Assembly (NCBI RefSeq): GCF_000165485.1
Contig: NC_014623.1
Coordinates: forward strand, 1,693,501 to 1,757,500
Direction of reading: 5' to 3'
Source: Stigmatella aurantiaca DW4/3-1
Lineage (GTDB): Bacteria; Myxococcota; Myxococcia; Myxococcales; Myxococcaceae
DNA length: 64,000 nucleotides
Both the position numbers and the translations under genes were made by a program. Positions 15,579 to 25,782 of this stretch are shown here, in pieces. The first letter of the stretch is position 1. Every line of letters begins with the position of its first letter. The notes under the pieces are model-generated. The model did no database searches and was not told the DNA's origin. It worked only from the letters and a program-made list of their open reading frames with translations.

Positions 15579-17375
15579 ATGGCTCGACCCCTCACGCTGG
15601 TTCTCACCGCCCTGGTTGTGCTGCTGGCCGCCTGTTCGCGCGACAAGGGCTTTGATCCGGAACGCCTCGCCGTCGGCCCCGGTGGGTTGGTGGGCAATGG
15701 CCCGCCCATCACCTCGGGTGACTTCGCGGGCGGAAACGACGCGCTGCCCACGGCGCGTCAGGCGCCTCTGCCGGATGACACCCGTCCCCCGGATTGCGAT
15801 GGCGAGTGCGTCTCCTATTGCAACGCGGCGAACCTGCACAACCCGGTCAACCGGGGGCTGTGCCGCAGCATGTGGGGGGTGGGCCTGTCCCCCCGTCCCA
15901 TTCAGCGCGCCGAGGCGTGCCGTCGGCTCTTCGTGGACATGACGGGGCGGGTGCCCACGGCCGAAGAGGCCGAGGCCACGTGCTCCGGCGACTGGGGCGC
16001 CACGGTGAAGAGCTTGATGGACAGCGATGAGTTCATCTTCGTCAACCAGCGCCGCGCCGCCGACCGGTTCCTCTACAGCAACGAGGTGGTGAACCTTCAG
16101 GCCATCTACGACATGGATCGGCTGGTGGAGAAGCTCTACCGGGGCAAGGTGCCGTACGACCAGTTCGCCGCGGTGGTCAGTGCCCACCCGGTGCTCACCC
16201 GCCGCCACGCCGCACCCGGGGACAAGGTGGAGGCGCTCTTCCGCCTGTTCCTGGGACGGCCTCCGTTCGAGCACGAGAAGGCGGACATGTCGCGGCTCTA
16301 TTGGCTGTGGCACTCGGGCTACTACGACCACCCGCAGCTGGGCTCGCGCCTGCCAGACGCGTTCATCCGGTTCCGCTGTCTGACGGAGGAGGGCGAGGTG
16401 GACCCGGTGAAGAAGGGCGAGTGCACCAGCGTGCTCTGGGGTTACCACGAGCTGGTGATTACCCCTGATCTGCGGTCTACCCAGGACCGGCAGATCAACG
16501 AGCTGACGCTGTGGAATGGCCTGCTCACCGTGGAGGAGTGGGGCCAGCTTCAGATGCCGGGCCGCGTGCTGTCCCAGGAGGTGGCCTTCTGGGAGCGCGC
16601 CGTGGACGACGTGCTGGAGCTGTACCTGGGCTATGACCTGTCCGCCCAGGTTCCGGAGGTCCGCTCCGAGCTGGTGCGCTGGCTGCTGGATAACCAGGGC
16701 GATATTCGCTCCGTGCACTACGCGGTGCTCACCTCCGCCGCCTACCTCCAGTCAAACGAAGGCGAGACGCCCACTTCGTACCGCTGGACCTACGGGCCGC
16801 TGAAGCAGCTGGATGCCGAGGTGTGGATCGACTCCATGGCCCGCAACACCGGGTATGCCACCACGGGGTGCGACCACCGCCTCAGCCAGCCGGAGAGCTT
16901 GCTGCGCGCTGGCAGCCTCTCCACGTACCGGGTGCTAGAGACCTCCCGCTGGAGCCTCGATGCCCAGGGCAAGGTGGACACCCGCTACGCCAACCTGGCC
17001 CGCACCCTGGGCGGCTGTCCCGAGAACATCGTGGGCGGGCGCTTCAAGGTGGTGAGCATCCTCACGACGGGCACGCAGCTGTCGTTCGTGAACGAGCTGT
17101 GCAACCCCATGCTGGAGCCCTCGAAGCAGGCCGCCCCCATCGCGCGCTTGCTGCCCGAAGGCGTGGAGGGCGCACGCGCGCTGACGGCGGAGCTGGCCAA
17201 CGAGGTGGCCTCGCATCAGTACCGCGTGTTGCTGGGCCGCTCGCCCACCGCCGAGGAACTGGCCGATATCCAGACATCCAGCAGCCAGTGCACCGCCACC
17301 CGTTGTTCGGCCGAGGAGTTCGCCCGGCCGCTGTGCTTCGCGCTGCTCTCGGGCGCGGAGCGCCTCTTCTACTGA
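15579..17375 (+). CDS. lipoprotein related to DUF1549/DUF1553-type surface proteins
   Basis: The 598-residue product has a lipoprotein signal with lipobox LLAAC (Cys19). Conserved helical blocks such as AEACRRLFVDMTGRVPTAEEA and EALFRLFLGRPPFEHE resemble DUF1549/DUF1553 proteins, in which 'LFLDMTGRxPT' and 'LFLGRPPT' motifs recur; in planctomycetes and myxobacteria they accompany DUF1501 and cytochrome-like proteins. Function is unknown. Several Cys pairs suggest disulphides. It is the first of three tightly packed genes (19 bp to the DUF1501 gene). GGGAG precedes the ATG at 15579. Confidence 0.65.
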   Translation: MARPLTLVLTALVVLLAACSRDKGFDPERLAVGPGGLVGNGPPITSGDFAGGNDALPTARQAPLPDDTRPPDCDGECVSYCNAANLHNPVNRGLCRSMWGVGLSPRPIQRAEACRRLFVDMTGRVPTAEEAEATCSGDWGATVKSLMDSDEFIFVNQRRAADRFLYSNEVVNLQAIYDMDRLVEKLYRGKVPYDQFAAVVSAHPVLTRRHAAPGDKVEALFRLFLGRPPFEHEKADMSRLYWLWHSGYYDHPQLGSRLPDAFIRFRCLTEEGEVDPVKKGECTSVLWGYHELVITPDLRSTQDRQINELTLWNGLLTVEEWGQLQMPGRVLSQEVAFWERAVDDVLELYLGYDLSAQVPEVRSELVRWLLDNQGDIRSVHYAVLTSAAYLQSNEGETPTSYRWTYGPLKQLDAEVWIDSMARNTGYATTGCDHRLSQPESLLRAGSLSTYRVLETSRWSLDAQGKVDTRYANLARTLGGCPENIVGGRFKVVSILTTGTQLSFVNELCNPMLEPSKQAAPIARLLPEGVEGARALTAELANEVASHQYRVLLGRSPTAEELADIQTSSSQCTATRCSAEEFARPLCFALLSGAERLFY

Positions 17376-17394
17376 GTTCACGGGAACCTTGCCC

Positions 17395-18807
17395 ATGTCC
17401 GACGATACGAAGAAGTCCCTCACGTTCGGCCGCCGCGGGTTGCTCAAGGGTCTGGGCGCGAGCGCCACTGCCCTGGCCCTCCCAACCCTGTGGCTGCCCC
17501 GCTCCGCCTATGCCCAGACCTCCGGGCACAACAGCGTGCAGCACCTCATCTACATCCGTCTCTCGGGCGGCTTCCGCTTCACCACCGCCTTCAATGGAGA
17601 CGTGGCCGAGGAGTTCAATCCCTTCGGACGCTCCAGCCAGCGGGCCCCCGGCACCGAGTGGGGCGTGGGCAAGCTGCTGGAGCGCGCCTCCTGGCTGGAA
17701 GAGGAGGCGGGGGGCAAGGCCCGGGCCGACTTGGGCATGGAGCGGGTGAGCGCCTTCTCCAACGACATCTGCGTGCTGCCGTGCGTGGACCACGAGCCCT
17801 TCTCCGCGCGTGCCGATGGCAACCATGGCACCGGGCTGGAGCGCTTCCTCACCGGGTTCGTGGGGGGCACCACCAGCTTCTTCACCCTCATCAACTATGG
17901 GTTGCGCGAGCGCGTGGCCGAGGAGACGGCCGCGGGCCGGACGGTGCTGCCCGCCTTCAGCTTGGGCGAGGCGGGCATGGCGCTGGGCGCGGGCGCGTAC
18001 GCCGGGTACCGGCCGCCGGTGCTGGATGGCAGCGGCTTCGAGCGCTTCAGCTTCGATCCCGACTCCGGGGTGCCGGAGTGGGCCCGCACCCTGTCGGGCA
18101 AGATGGACAACCGCATGCGCGACCGGCTCCACCTGCGGCTGCGCAACAACGTGGAGGTCTACCAGCAGACGCGCGAGGCCACGCGCTCCTACGGGAAGAT
18201 CTTCCGGGATCCCCTGCTCCGGATCGGGCCCTACTCCCAGGATGCGGCGGACGGCATCAGCAACCAGGAGCTGGTGACCCTGCTGGGGGACACCCCCACC
18301 GGCCGTCAGGCGGCGCTCGCCCTGCGCCTGTTCCACTTCGGGTGCCCGGCCGTCTTCCTCAACCAGGGCTTCTATGACTTCCACTCCGATGAGGAGGAGG
18401 GGTTGTCGGGGGAGATCGACCAGGCCAACCAGCTGCTGAGCGGCCTGCGCGCGGCCCTCAAGCGCATGAAGGACTCCTCGGGCCAGTCCTACTGGGACAA
18501 GACGCTGGTGGTGGTGGGCAGCGAGTTCGGCCGCACCACCGGGGGCAAAAAGTTCAACTCCGCCAAGGGCAGCGACCACAACAGCGATCTGGCCACGCGC
18601 TGGATGTCCATGCCGATGATGGGCGGGGTCATCTCCTCGGCGGGCAAGGGCGGCAAGCTGCTGGGCTCCACCCGGGGCTCGGATCTCAAGGCCGATGGCA
18701 AGGTGTACTCCTACCGCTCGGTGATGAAGACGATGCTGGATCTGCTGGGCGCGGACCACAGCGGCATCTTCCCGGCGGACAACCCCATCGAGGATCTCTT
18801 CACATGA
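17395..18807 (+). CDS. Tat-exported DUF1501-family protein
   Basis: The 470-residue protein has a twin-arginine signal (GRRGLLKGLGASATALALP, cleavage near AYAQ) and the DUF1501 fold, an alkaline-phosphatase-like domain: IRLSGGF near the start, DHEPFSARADGNHGTG, and VVGSEFGRTTGGKKFN...GSDHN near residue 375. DUF1501 proteins are exported folded, usually with a metal, and pair with DUF1549/1553 proteins; their reaction is not known. ATG 17395 is preferred to TTG 17389. The stop codon overlaps the next start (ATGA), so the three genes form one operon. Confidence 0.75.
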   Translation: MSDDTKKSLTFGRRGLLKGLGASATALALPTLWLPRSAYAQTSGHNSVQHLIYIRLSGGFRFTTAFNGDVAEEFNPFGRSSQRAPGTEWGVGKLLERASWLEEEAGGKARADLGMERVSAFSNDICVLPCVDHEPFSARADGNHGTGLERFLTGFVGGTTSFFTLINYGLRERVAEETAAGRTVLPAFSLGEAGMALGAGAYAGYRPPVLDGSGFERFSFDPDSGVPEWARTLSGKMDNRMRDRLHLRLRNNVEVYQQTREATRSYGKIFRDPLLRIGPYSQDAADGISNQELVTLLGDTPTGRQAALALRLFHFGCPAVFLNQGFYDFHSDEEEGLSGEIDQANQLLSGLRAALKRMKDSSGQSYWDKTLVVVGSEFGRTTGGKKFNSAKGSDHNSDLATRWMSMPMMGGVISSAGKGGKLLGSTRGSDLKADGKVYSYRSVMKTMLDLLGADHSGIFPADNPIEDLFT

Positions 18808-20165
18808 TGCGCTCGTCGCTCGCGGGTGTGCTGGCCGTGCTGCTGGCCGGGTGTGGCGGTTCCAACTCCTACACGGGGCCCGAGGGGAACATCCCCTTCG
18901 AGCCTCTGCGCCCCACGCCGGGAGAGCCGGCGGTGGTGTCACCCTACACGGGGTCGGACCCGCTGGTGCTGGAGGCCCAGTCCCGGCTGAGCACGGGCGC
19001 GGACCTGCAACGCAAGGTGGTGCTGCGCACCTGCGGCCCCACCAATGGCGTGTGCCACAACCAGAAGGAGTATCCGGACCTGCACACCGCGGGCACCTTC
19101 GCCGCCGCCATCAACGCGCCCTGCAACGTGCAAGCGGGCAGCTACGAGGGGGTGTACGACCGGTGCGAGCGGCTCGGGGACCGCTTCAAGTTCAAGGAGC
19201 AGTCCTTCCGTGAAATCGAGATCGGCTGGTATGCCGTCGTCCTCGGGGCGTACGTGGAGTACCCCGACAATTCCGTGCCTCCCTCGGATGCGGCCGGCTT
19301 CCACATTCACCTGAGGGACCCGGTGCCCCTGGCGCAGGGAAGGGCGCACTGGGGAACGGGGACCTTCATCCGCAACTTCGTCAACGCCCAGGGCAACGTG
19401 GAGGCGCTGTCCTTCGCCAGCTACAACACGCGCTGGTGGGTGCTGGACGATGGGCGCCACCTCTTCGGTGAGGTGCGCGACTACCAGCGGGATGCGGTGG
19501 ATGCGCTGCTCTCCGTGGGCATCCTCCAGGGGGACCAGAACCGCAACGGCGTCTTCGGCGCGCGCGAGGGCAAGGCCGTGCCGCTCATCAACCCGGGCAA
19601 GCCCGAGGAGAGCTACCTGGTGGCCCGCATGCGCGGGCACATGCAGGGAGAGCCCATTCCCGGCTCGCGCATGCCGCTGGCCAACCAGCCGCCGTCCATT
19701 CCCGACATGCTGGCGCTGATGTGTTTCATCGAGGGGCTGGACCCCAATGCCTCTCAGTGGAACCTGTCCTCCTCCATCGACTACGCGCGGTGCTCCTACA
19801 TCGCCAACCCGCAGGCGCTGAGCCTGGTGGGCACGGGGGTCACGTGGCGGGGCCGCGTGCAGCCCATCCTCCAGTCGAGCTGCGGTGGTTGCCATGGCGG
19901 CGCCAGCCCGCAGGGGGGGCTGGATTTGCTCTCCGCGAATGCGTGGACGCGCCTGCGTCAGGCCTCCGCGCAGAACGCCAACCTCAAGCTCATTGACTCG
20001 GGCCGTCCGGAGACGAGCTACCTGTGGCTCAAGCTCTCGGGGGACGGCAGCATCCTCGGCAACCGCATGCCGGTGGATCCCCTCAATGGCACCCGCACGT
20101 TGCCTCCAGAGCAGCTCGCCGACATCGAAGCCTGGATTCTCGCCGGAGCCCTGGAAGACGGGTAA
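18804..20165 (+). CDS. c-type cytochrome-like lipoprotein
   Basis: The 453-residue protein has lipobox LLAGC (Cys17). Two candidate haem sites occur: VCH preceded by Cys in CGPTNGVCHNQ (about residue 73-81) and a canonical CxxCH in SSCGGCHGG (about residue 358). The second is in a PSCyt-like module followed by SYLWLKLSG and NRMPVDP, and the first half repeats SYLVARMRGH and SRMPLANQP. This duplicated pattern is typical of planctomycete-type cytochrome C domains. It overlaps the DUF1501 gene by four bases. With its neighbours it may form a surface redox or polymer-processing complex, which is inference. Confidence 0.7.
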   Translation: MMRSSLAGVLAVLLAGCGGSNSYTGPEGNIPFEPLRPTPGEPAVVSPYTGSDPLVLEAQSRLSTGADLQRKVVLRTCGPTNGVCHNQKEYPDLHTAGTFAAAINAPCNVQAGSYEGVYDRCERLGDRFKFKEQSFREIEIGWYAVVLGAYVEYPDNSVPPSDAAGFHIHLRDPVPLAQGRAHWGTGTFIRNFVNAQGNVEALSFASYNTRWWVLDDGRHLFGEVRDYQRDAVDALLSVGILQGDQNRNGVFGAREGKAVPLINPGKPEESYLVARMRGHMQGEPIPGSRMPLANQPPSIPDMLALMCFIEGLDPNASQWNLSSSIDYARCSYIANPQALSLVGTGVTWRGRVQPILQSSCGGCHGGASPQGGLDLLSANAWTRLRQASAQNANLKLIDSGRPETSYLWLKLSGDGSILGNRMPVDPLNGTRTLPPEQLADIEAWILAGALEDG

Positions 20166-20264
20166 AAGCCGCGAGTTTTCGACAATTGTGGAACTTCACA
20201 CTCTGGGTGAAGCAAAAATTCTTGCCCTCGTAGATAGTTCGCGCCTAGGTGCGCACGCACCCCC

Positions 20265-20286
20265 CCAGGGGTCTTCCAGACCCTGG
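20265..20286. terminator. hairpin downstream of the three-gene lipoprotein operon
   Basis: CCAGGGGTCT (20265-20274) and AGACCCTGG (20278-20286) pair with one bulged G around TCC, 100 bp after the operon stop and 67 bp before the next start. It could be a terminator or a leader structure for the next gene. Confidence 0.35.
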
Positions 20287-20352
20287 CGTGTGCACCTGGT
20301 GCAACGCTCCCCGCCCAATGTCTGAGCGGGGTTTCACGAGGTCAAGACATCC

Positions 20353-23300
20353 ATGAAGGCTGTACACATCCCCACTGAACCCCAGCCCCGCAGGCGCGAA
20401 CCCCCCCAGCGCAGGTCAGACACCGGAGGCCGCGCTGTGCTGTCGGGCCTCCTCACCCTGTGGGCCTGCGTGGCCGCCTGCAGCCCAGCGCCCGCCGGAG
20501 CGCCTCAGGAGCAAGCGCCTGCCACGGAGGCCTCGGCGCTGGCCTCCACGCCCGTGTTGTCTCCCGCGGTGCCCTTGAATGCCGCGAACCCAGGCCCGCA
20601 GCCGTCTCAGCAGCAGTCCTTCACGACCGCGGCGGGCCATGGTGTCTACCTGGCGGTGTGGTGGGAGGTCATCGGGAACGGCCCGAAGATCTTCGCGGCT
20701 CGCGTGAGGGCTTCGGATGGTGTCCAGCTGGACGCCAGTCCCCTCCTGGTCGGCGGAACCACGGGCGTCCCGTTCAATCCCGCCGTGGCCTTCGACGGCA
20801 CGAACTTCCTGGTGGTCTGGACTGATTACGGCGCCCGTCCCCAGGTGCTCGGAGCCCGGGTGCGTGCCTCGGATGGCGCGCTGCTGGACGCCACGCCGCT
20901 GGTCCTCAGCCGTTCGGCCTCGGGAGCGCCTCCCAATAACGCCGTCTTCATGGGCGCTCACCCCGCGGTGGCGTTCGATGGGAGGAACTACCTGGTGACC
21001 TGGGATGGCCAATGGTTCACGGGCCAGGGCTATGCCTACGGCCTCATGGGCATCCGCGTGAATCCCGCGGACGGTTCGTGCATCGAGTCCACCGGCATCC
21101 CGATCGCTCCATTCGGCACGGGCCTGGGCTTGGGCGACAGCAAGGCCCGGGTGGCCTATACGGGGGGCAATTACCTGGTGGCCTGGGAGCAGGGGGGGGA
21201 CGTCAAGGCCGCGCGTGTCACCTCTTCGGGACAAGTGTTGGACACGACGCCCTTGTCCTTGGCGGTCTCGACTGGCAATGAGCGCAGCCCGGCCGTGGCG
21301 GCACGGGACGGCGAGTTCCTGGCGGTCTGGATCGGCGCGGATAACCACCTCTGGGGCAGAAGGGTGAGGGCTTCGGATGGCGTCAAGCTGGGCTCCTCGG
21401 ACCTCTTCCTGGGCTCGGCCGCCGTGGCACCTCCGGAGATCACCTTTGATGTCGCGGACTACTGGGTGGCCTGGCAAGGCACTCGCGGGGGGGCTCGCAA
21501 GGCGTTGATCACCCGCGTGACGTCCGAGGGTGCGGTCTCGGGGGCGGAGCTGGTCACGGCCGATGTGGCCTCCGATATCTCCGCGGAGCGTGGAGCCATC
21601 GCCTCGGTGGGCTCGGGCCTCGTCCTGACGGCCTACCTGGCGAAGGATCCCGCGGGAACGACGCGTGGGTGGCTGCGGCTCGTGACGGCCGGGCAGTTGC
21701 ACGTCTCGCAGGAACGCTCCCCGGCCCTCCCTACCCTGTATGGGGGGCATAATGGCCACGCGGTCGCCGAGGGAAACGGCATCTACTTCGTGGCCTGGTC
21801 GCGACTCCGCAGCACGCCTCCCGTGCACCCGGAGATCGTCGGTGTCCGCGTGAGGGTCTCGGACGGCGCGGTGCTGGACCCCAGCCCGGTGAGCCTCAGC
21901 GGCTCGAGGGACACCGCGTTCGATCCTGCCGTGGCCTTCGACGGCACGAACTTCCTGGTGGTCTGGTCGAACGCGGATCTCTTGCGCATTGACGGGGCCC
22001 GGGTGAGAGCCTCGGATGGCGTGCTGTTGGACACCTCTCCGCTCATCATCGATCGCGCCTTCGACGGTTTTTCCTTCAGCGTGCAAGGCGTCAACCCCTC
22101 CGTGGCGTTCGATGGAACGAACTACCTGGTGGTCTGGGGCGGGGGCCGAGGCTACAACGCTCCTGGGTTCGTGAACGGCATCATGGGCATCCGTGTGCGG
22201 CCCTCGGACGGAACGCGCGTCGAGTCCGACAGCTTTGCGGTGGCCAGGGTGGGCATCGAGACGAGTGGAACCAGCTTCGTGCCTCAGGTCACCCATGCGG
22301 CCGGTCACTACCTGGTGGCCTGGGTGCAGGGGGGCCAGGTCAAGGCCGCCCGTGTCAGTGCCTCCTCGGGACAAGTGCTGGACACCTCGCCCCTGTCGCT
22401 GGGGACCACGGGCAGTGGACGTGTTCCCTCCGTGGCCGCCCAGGCGGACACGTTCCTGGTGGTCTGGAGCGGCGCGGACCAGGGCCTGTGGGGCCGGCGG
22501 TTGAGGGCCTCGGATGGCGTCAAGCTGGGCACCGCGGACCTCTTCGTGGGGGCCGGAGCCCAGGGCTCGCCCCGGGTGGCCTTCGATGGGGCGGACTACC
22601 GTGTCACCTGGCCGGCCCTGCGGGCTGGGACAACCCAGTTGGTGGCGAACCGGATCTCTTCATCGGGAGTGATCGCGGCGGGGGCAGAGTTCGTGCTCTC
22701 CCCCGTGTCCACCGGCTCGACGGATCTCTGGCGAGGAGGAACCCTCGCCGCGGCCGGGCCGGGCCGGTTCCTGGTCGTCTATGCCCGGAGCGAGGCGACG
22801 TCCGGGCTCACCGCCCGGATGCGGTTCGTGAGCGATGACACGGTCCAGTCATGTGGCTCGGAGGCGCCTTCCATCGTGCTCGGGGGCGGCGCTGAATTGA
22901 CGCTGGAGTGCGGTTCAGGCGTGTACAGCGATCCAGGGGCTCAGGCGTTCGACGCCTGCGGCCATGCCCTGCCGGTGCATGCGTACAACACGGGCACGGA
23001 TTCGAGCGGGCCGGGTCCCAATCTGGGCGCCGAAGGGACCTACTATGTCTCGTATACCGCGCAGGATGCGAACGGGAGCATGTCCACGGCTGTCCGGAAG
23101 GTGATCGTGGATGACCGGACGGCCCCCACGCTCACGCTCCAGGGGGCCGCGCAGATGACGCACACGTGCGGCAGCCAGTGGGTGGACCCCGGCGTGCAAG
23201 CCACGGACGCGTGCTACGGCAACCTCACGGCCCAGGTGTGGCGTGACGGTTATGTGAATGGCTGGGCGGTGGGCACGTACACGGTGACGTACTCCCTGAC

Positions 23301-23367
23301 AGACAGCGGGGGGAACAGCGCCCCGTCTGTCACGCGCACCGTGAACGTCGTCAACTGCCCCTGGTAG
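20353..23367 (+). CDS. large surface lipoprotein: two-fold repeated beta-propeller-like region plus two C-terminal Ig-like (DUF5011-type) domains
   Basis: The 1004-residue protein has an unusually long Arg-rich n-region, a hydrophobic stretch and lipobox VAAC. Residues of about 75-820 hold repeats of the type AFDGTNFLVVW and VRASDGVxLDxSPL, organised as two homologous halves about 380 residues apart; a 39-bp stretch is identical at 20782-20820 and 21928-21966. The C-terminus (about 830-1004) has two Ig-like units with ECGSGVYSDPGAQAFDACG and TCGSQWVDPGVQATDAC, the DUF5011/HYR pattern. It is likely an exposed adhesive or sensing protein; no catalytic motif is seen. Confidence 0.75.
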   Translation: MKAVHIPTEPQPRRREPPQRRSDTGGRAVLSGLLTLWACVAACSPAPAGAPQEQAPATEASALASTPVLSPAVPLNAANPGPQPSQQQSFTTAAGHGVYLAVWWEVIGNGPKIFAARVRASDGVQLDASPLLVGGTTGVPFNPAVAFDGTNFLVVWTDYGARPQVLGARVRASDGALLDATPLVLSRSASGAPPNNAVFMGAHPAVAFDGRNYLVTWDGQWFTGQGYAYGLMGIRVNPADGSCIESTGIPIAPFGTGLGLGDSKARVAYTGGNYLVAWEQGGDVKAARVTSSGQVLDTTPLSLAVSTGNERSPAVAARDGEFLAVWIGADNHLWGRRVRASDGVKLGSSDLFLGSAAVAPPEITFDVADYWVAWQGTRGGARKALITRVTSEGAVSGAELVTADVASDISAERGAIASVGSGLVLTAYLAKDPAGTTRGWLRLVTAGQLHVSQERSPALPTLYGGHNGHAVAEGNGIYFVAWSRLRSTPPVHPEIVGVRVRVSDGAVLDPSPVSLSGSRDTAFDPAVAFDGTNFLVVWSNADLLRIDGARVRASDGVLLDTSPLIIDRAFDGFSFSVQGVNPSVAFDGTNYLVVWGGGRGYNAPGFVNGIMGIRVRPSDGTRVESDSFAVARVGIETSGTSFVPQVTHAAGHYLVAWVQGGQVKAARVSASSGQVLDTSPLSLGTTGSGRVPSVAAQADTFLVVWSGADQGLWGRRLRASDGVKLGTADLFVGAGAQGSPRVAFDGADYRVTWPALRAGTTQLVANRISSSGVIAAGAEFVLSPVSTGSTDLWRGGTLAAAGPGRFLVVYARSEATSGLTARMRFVSDDTVQSCGSEAPSIVLGGGAELTLECGSGVYSDPGAQAFDACGHALPVHAYNTGTDSSGPGPNLGAEGTYYVSYTAQDANGSMSTAVRKVIVDDRTAPTLTLQGAAQMTHTCGSQWVDPGVQATDACYGNLTAQVWRDGYVNGWAVGTYTVTYSLTDSGGNSAPSVTRTVNVVNCPW

Positions 23368-23387
23368 AGACAGCCTTGGCGGTGGCT

Positions 23388-23418
23388 TGCCCCCTTTCGC
23401 CCACAGCGAGAGGGGGCA
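23388..23418. terminator. strong bidirectional terminator hairpin
   Basis: TGCCCCCTTTCGC (23388-23400) and GCGAGAGGGGGCA (23406-23418) form a 13-bp stem with one G-T wobble and loop CCACA. It lies between the convergent repeat lipoprotein and cysteine-rich lipoprotein genes. Confidence 0.7.
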
Positions 23419-23431
23419 GGTCGTTTCTGTC

Positions 23432-25774
23432 CTAACGGGCCGTGCGGGTAACGCCCGCGTCAGGGGTTCCCGCGTCAGGGGTTCCCGCGTCGGGAGTACC
23501 GGCATCCGCGGCTCCAGCATCGGAGGGGCCTGCGTCCGATTCTCCTGCGTCGGGAGTACCCGCGTCCGGAGTGCCTGAGTCCGGAGTGCCCGCGTCGGGA
23601 GGAAGGGGCGCTTCGGCGCAGAGTTCGGCCTGACAGATCAACCCAGGTTTGCAGTCTTCGTTTTTCGTGCACCGGATGTTCTCGTCGCAGCTGGCGCCCA
23701 AACCGCCTGACATCCCTTCCAGGTGCAAATGAGAGTCTCTGATGTAGGAGGTGATCCTCTGGTTGCCGAATGACCCGATGAGCGTGTGGGTGAGGGTCAC
23801 CGTGTCCCCGTTCCGGGTGGCCGTGATGTCGAGCGGAACGCTCATGTTGTCGAAGGCGCTCTTGATGTTCCTGGCGGTGTTGCTGCTGCTCCCTTTGTCC
23901 AACTCAACAGGGGTGTTGTCTTCGGACCAGATGTCGTTGGTGTCGAACTCGAAGGTGACTGGGAGGTGGGTGCCGTCGTTGACGATGAAGGTGTTCCCGT
24001 CATTGAGGTTGAACGCGCTTCTGACGACGATGCGTCCCGTGGCCTTTGCGGACTGCTCCTTCGTGCAAGTGGCGTTGCAGGTTCCGCAGGAGTCGCTGTT
24101 TCCATCATCGCAAGCCTCCCCGCTGTTGCGGACACCATCTCCACAGTAGGCGCCCTCCAGGGGCAGCACTTTCTGGCAGTCCGCCTGGCAGGCGGTACAG
24201 GTGGGCGTGCCGTAGGGGCAGGACGTTTCGGTCTCTTTGTTGCCGTCGTCGCAGACTTCCTCGGGAAGGTTCCGGACGCCGTCCCCACAGAAGGCGCCCG
24301 TGAGGTTCTTCACTTCCTGGCAGTCCGCCCGGCAGCGCTGACAGGTTTCCTCGCCATACGCACACGTGGTCTCGGTGGTGGTGTTGCCATCATCACAGAC
24401 CTCCTTGCCGGGGTTGATGAAGCCGTCACCACAGCGGTTGAGCTTGCACGTGGTGAGGCAATTATCCGCATTGCTGCCGTTCTGATCGTCACACTCCTCG
24501 CTGGTGGCCGGGTTGGTGTGCCCGTCCCCGCAGGAGGGGCGGGTGCAGTCACTGTCGCAGTTGGGGGTATTGATCCGCTCGTCGCACACCTCGTTGGCTT
24601 GGAGGTTGAGGAACCCATCCCCGCAGACAGCGGGGGTGCAGTCCGCGTCACAGGTCAGAGAGTTTCCTCGGGTGTCACATTGCTCATTGGCGTTCGGGTT
24701 GACGAAGCCATCGCCGCAGACGGCCTGCGTGCAGTCCGCGTCACAGGCCAGGGTGTTGCCCTGGGTGTCGCACTGCTCGCCGGCCTGGTTGTTGGCGAAG
24801 CCATCACCACAGAGGGCAGGGGTGCAATCGGCGTCGCACGTGGCGGAATTGCCTGCCGTGTCACATTGCTCGCCCCGGGTGGTGTTCGTGTCGCCGTCGC
24901 CACAGAAGGCAATCGTGCAGTTGAGATCGCAGACGGAGGTCTCCACCTTCCCCAGGGTGTCGCACTGCTCCCCGGCGCTGGTGTTCACGATGCCGTCACC
25001 ACAGGAAGCCAAGGTGCAGTTGCTGTTACAGGTGGCCGACTCGCCTTGGGTGTCGCAGGCCTCCACGCGAGGCTCCTGGGCATCCACGAAGCCATCCCCG
25101 CATCGGGCCAGCATGCACTGGAGGTTGACCTCGACGCAGTTGTCCTCGTTGCTGTGGTTGCCGTCGTCGCACTCCTCGTCGGAGTCCCGCGTCCCGTTGC
25201 CACAGCCCTCGCCCGAGCGGCAGTCCGCGCTGCAACCGTCGCCGTCCACGGTGTTGCCGTCGTCGCACACCTCGCCCCGGATGAGATCGGTGACGCGGTT
25301 GCCACAGCGCTCGTTGGAGCGGCAGTTGGCGCTGCAGCCATCCCCATCCTCGAGGTTCTTGTCGTCACACACCTCGCCCACGCTGGTGTCGGTGACGCCA
25401 TTGCCACATAGCTCGCTCGACTTGCAGTCGGCGCTGCAACCGTCCTCCGCGGTGGTGTTGCCGTCGTCGCACACTTCACCGATGCTGAGATCGGTGATCC
25501 GGTTGCCGCAGGACTCGTCCGACGAGCAGTCCCGGCTACAGCCGTCCCCGTCCAGGATGTTGCCGTCGTCACAGGTCTCGTCCGACTGGAGGATGCCGTC
25601 ACCGCAGGGGGTTTTGATGCAGACCGCCTGGTTGGCGGCGCAGGCCTGCCCCTCGGGGCAGACGAGTCCCGAGGAGCAGAGCACGCTCGCGGGTTCGAAG
25701 CAGGATGAGAGCGGAACGGCCAGGAGCATCCACAACGCGAGGCTTCGGCCGGCAGAAAGGGCGTTTCGGTGCAT
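23432..25774 (-). CDS. Myxococcus cysteine-rich repeat (DUF4215) lipoprotein
   Basis: The 780-residue protein has a lipoprotein signal (lipobox LSSC, Cys25) and about 15 copies of a roughly 30-35 residue unit of the form CGNGxxD...[19 protein letters not shown], the 'Myxococcus cysteine-rich repeat'. Later copies change to [19 protein letters not shown]. After about residue 585 comes a non-repeat beta domain and a spacer of [10 protein letters not shown] repeats at the very C-terminus (23442-23600). Such proteins are exposed on myxobacterial envelopes, disulphide-rich and possibly calcium-binding. It is the third gene of an operon with a kinase and a PEGA protein (8-bp gap). Confidence 0.9.
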   Translation of the reverse strand: MHRNALSAGRSLALWMLLAVPLSSCFEPASVLCSSGLVCPEGQACAANQAVCIKTPCGDGILQSDETCDDGNILDGDGCSRDCSSDESCGNRITDLSIGEVCDDGNTTAEDGCSADCKSSELCGNGVTDTSVGEVCDDKNLEDGDGCSANCRSNERCGNRVTDLIRGEVCDDGNTVDGDGCSADCRSGEGCGNGTRDSDEECDDGNHSNEDNCVEVNLQCMLARCGDGFVDAQEPRVEACDTQGESATCNSNCTLASCGDGIVNTSAGEQCDTLGKVETSVCDLNCTIAFCGDGDTNTTRGEQCDTAGNSATCDADCTPALCGDGFANNQAGEQCDTQGNTLACDADCTQAVCGDGFVNPNANEQCDTRGNSLTCDADCTPAVCGDGFLNLQANEVCDERINTPNCDSDCTRPSCGDGHTNPATSEECDDQNGSNADNCLTTCKLNRCGDGFINPGKEVCDDGNTTTETTCAYGEETCQRCRADCQEVKNLTGAFCGDGVRNLPEEVCDDGNKETETSCPYGTPTCTACQADCQKVLPLEGAYCGDGVRNSGEACDDGNSDSCGTCNATCTKEQSAKATGRIVVRSAFNLNDGNTFIVNDGTHLPVTFEFDTNDIWSEDNTPVELDKGSSSNTARNIKSAFDNMSVPLDITATRNGDTVTLTHTLIGSFGNQRITSYIRDSHLHLEGMSGGLGASCDENIRCTKNEDCKPGLICQAELCAEAPLPPDAGTPDSGTPDAGTPDAGESDAGPSDAGAADAGTPDAGTPDAGTPDAGVTRTAR
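23442..23600 (-). repeat. TPDAG-type 15-bp tandem repeat
   Basis: The DNA shows repeated 15-bp blocks of the type GGGGTTCCCGCGTCA, which encode TPDAG and variants ([15 protein letters not shown]) at the C-terminus of the cysteine-rich lipoprotein. It is a coding low-complexity repeat likely to vary in copy number between strains, and probably a flexible wall or surface spacer. Confidence 0.7.
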
Positions 25775-25782
25775 CGAAGACC

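Noticed and set aside
20416-22374. A 652-codon minus-strand frame
   Set aside because: Antisense to the repeat lipoprotein; the plus strand shows signal peptide and repeats, the minus strand only His/Arg-rich low-complexity sequence.
23442-23600. Short direct repeats resembling a CRISPR array
   Set aside because: They are contiguous 15-bp codon repeats encoding TPDAG within a gene, without unique spacers, and no cas gene is near.
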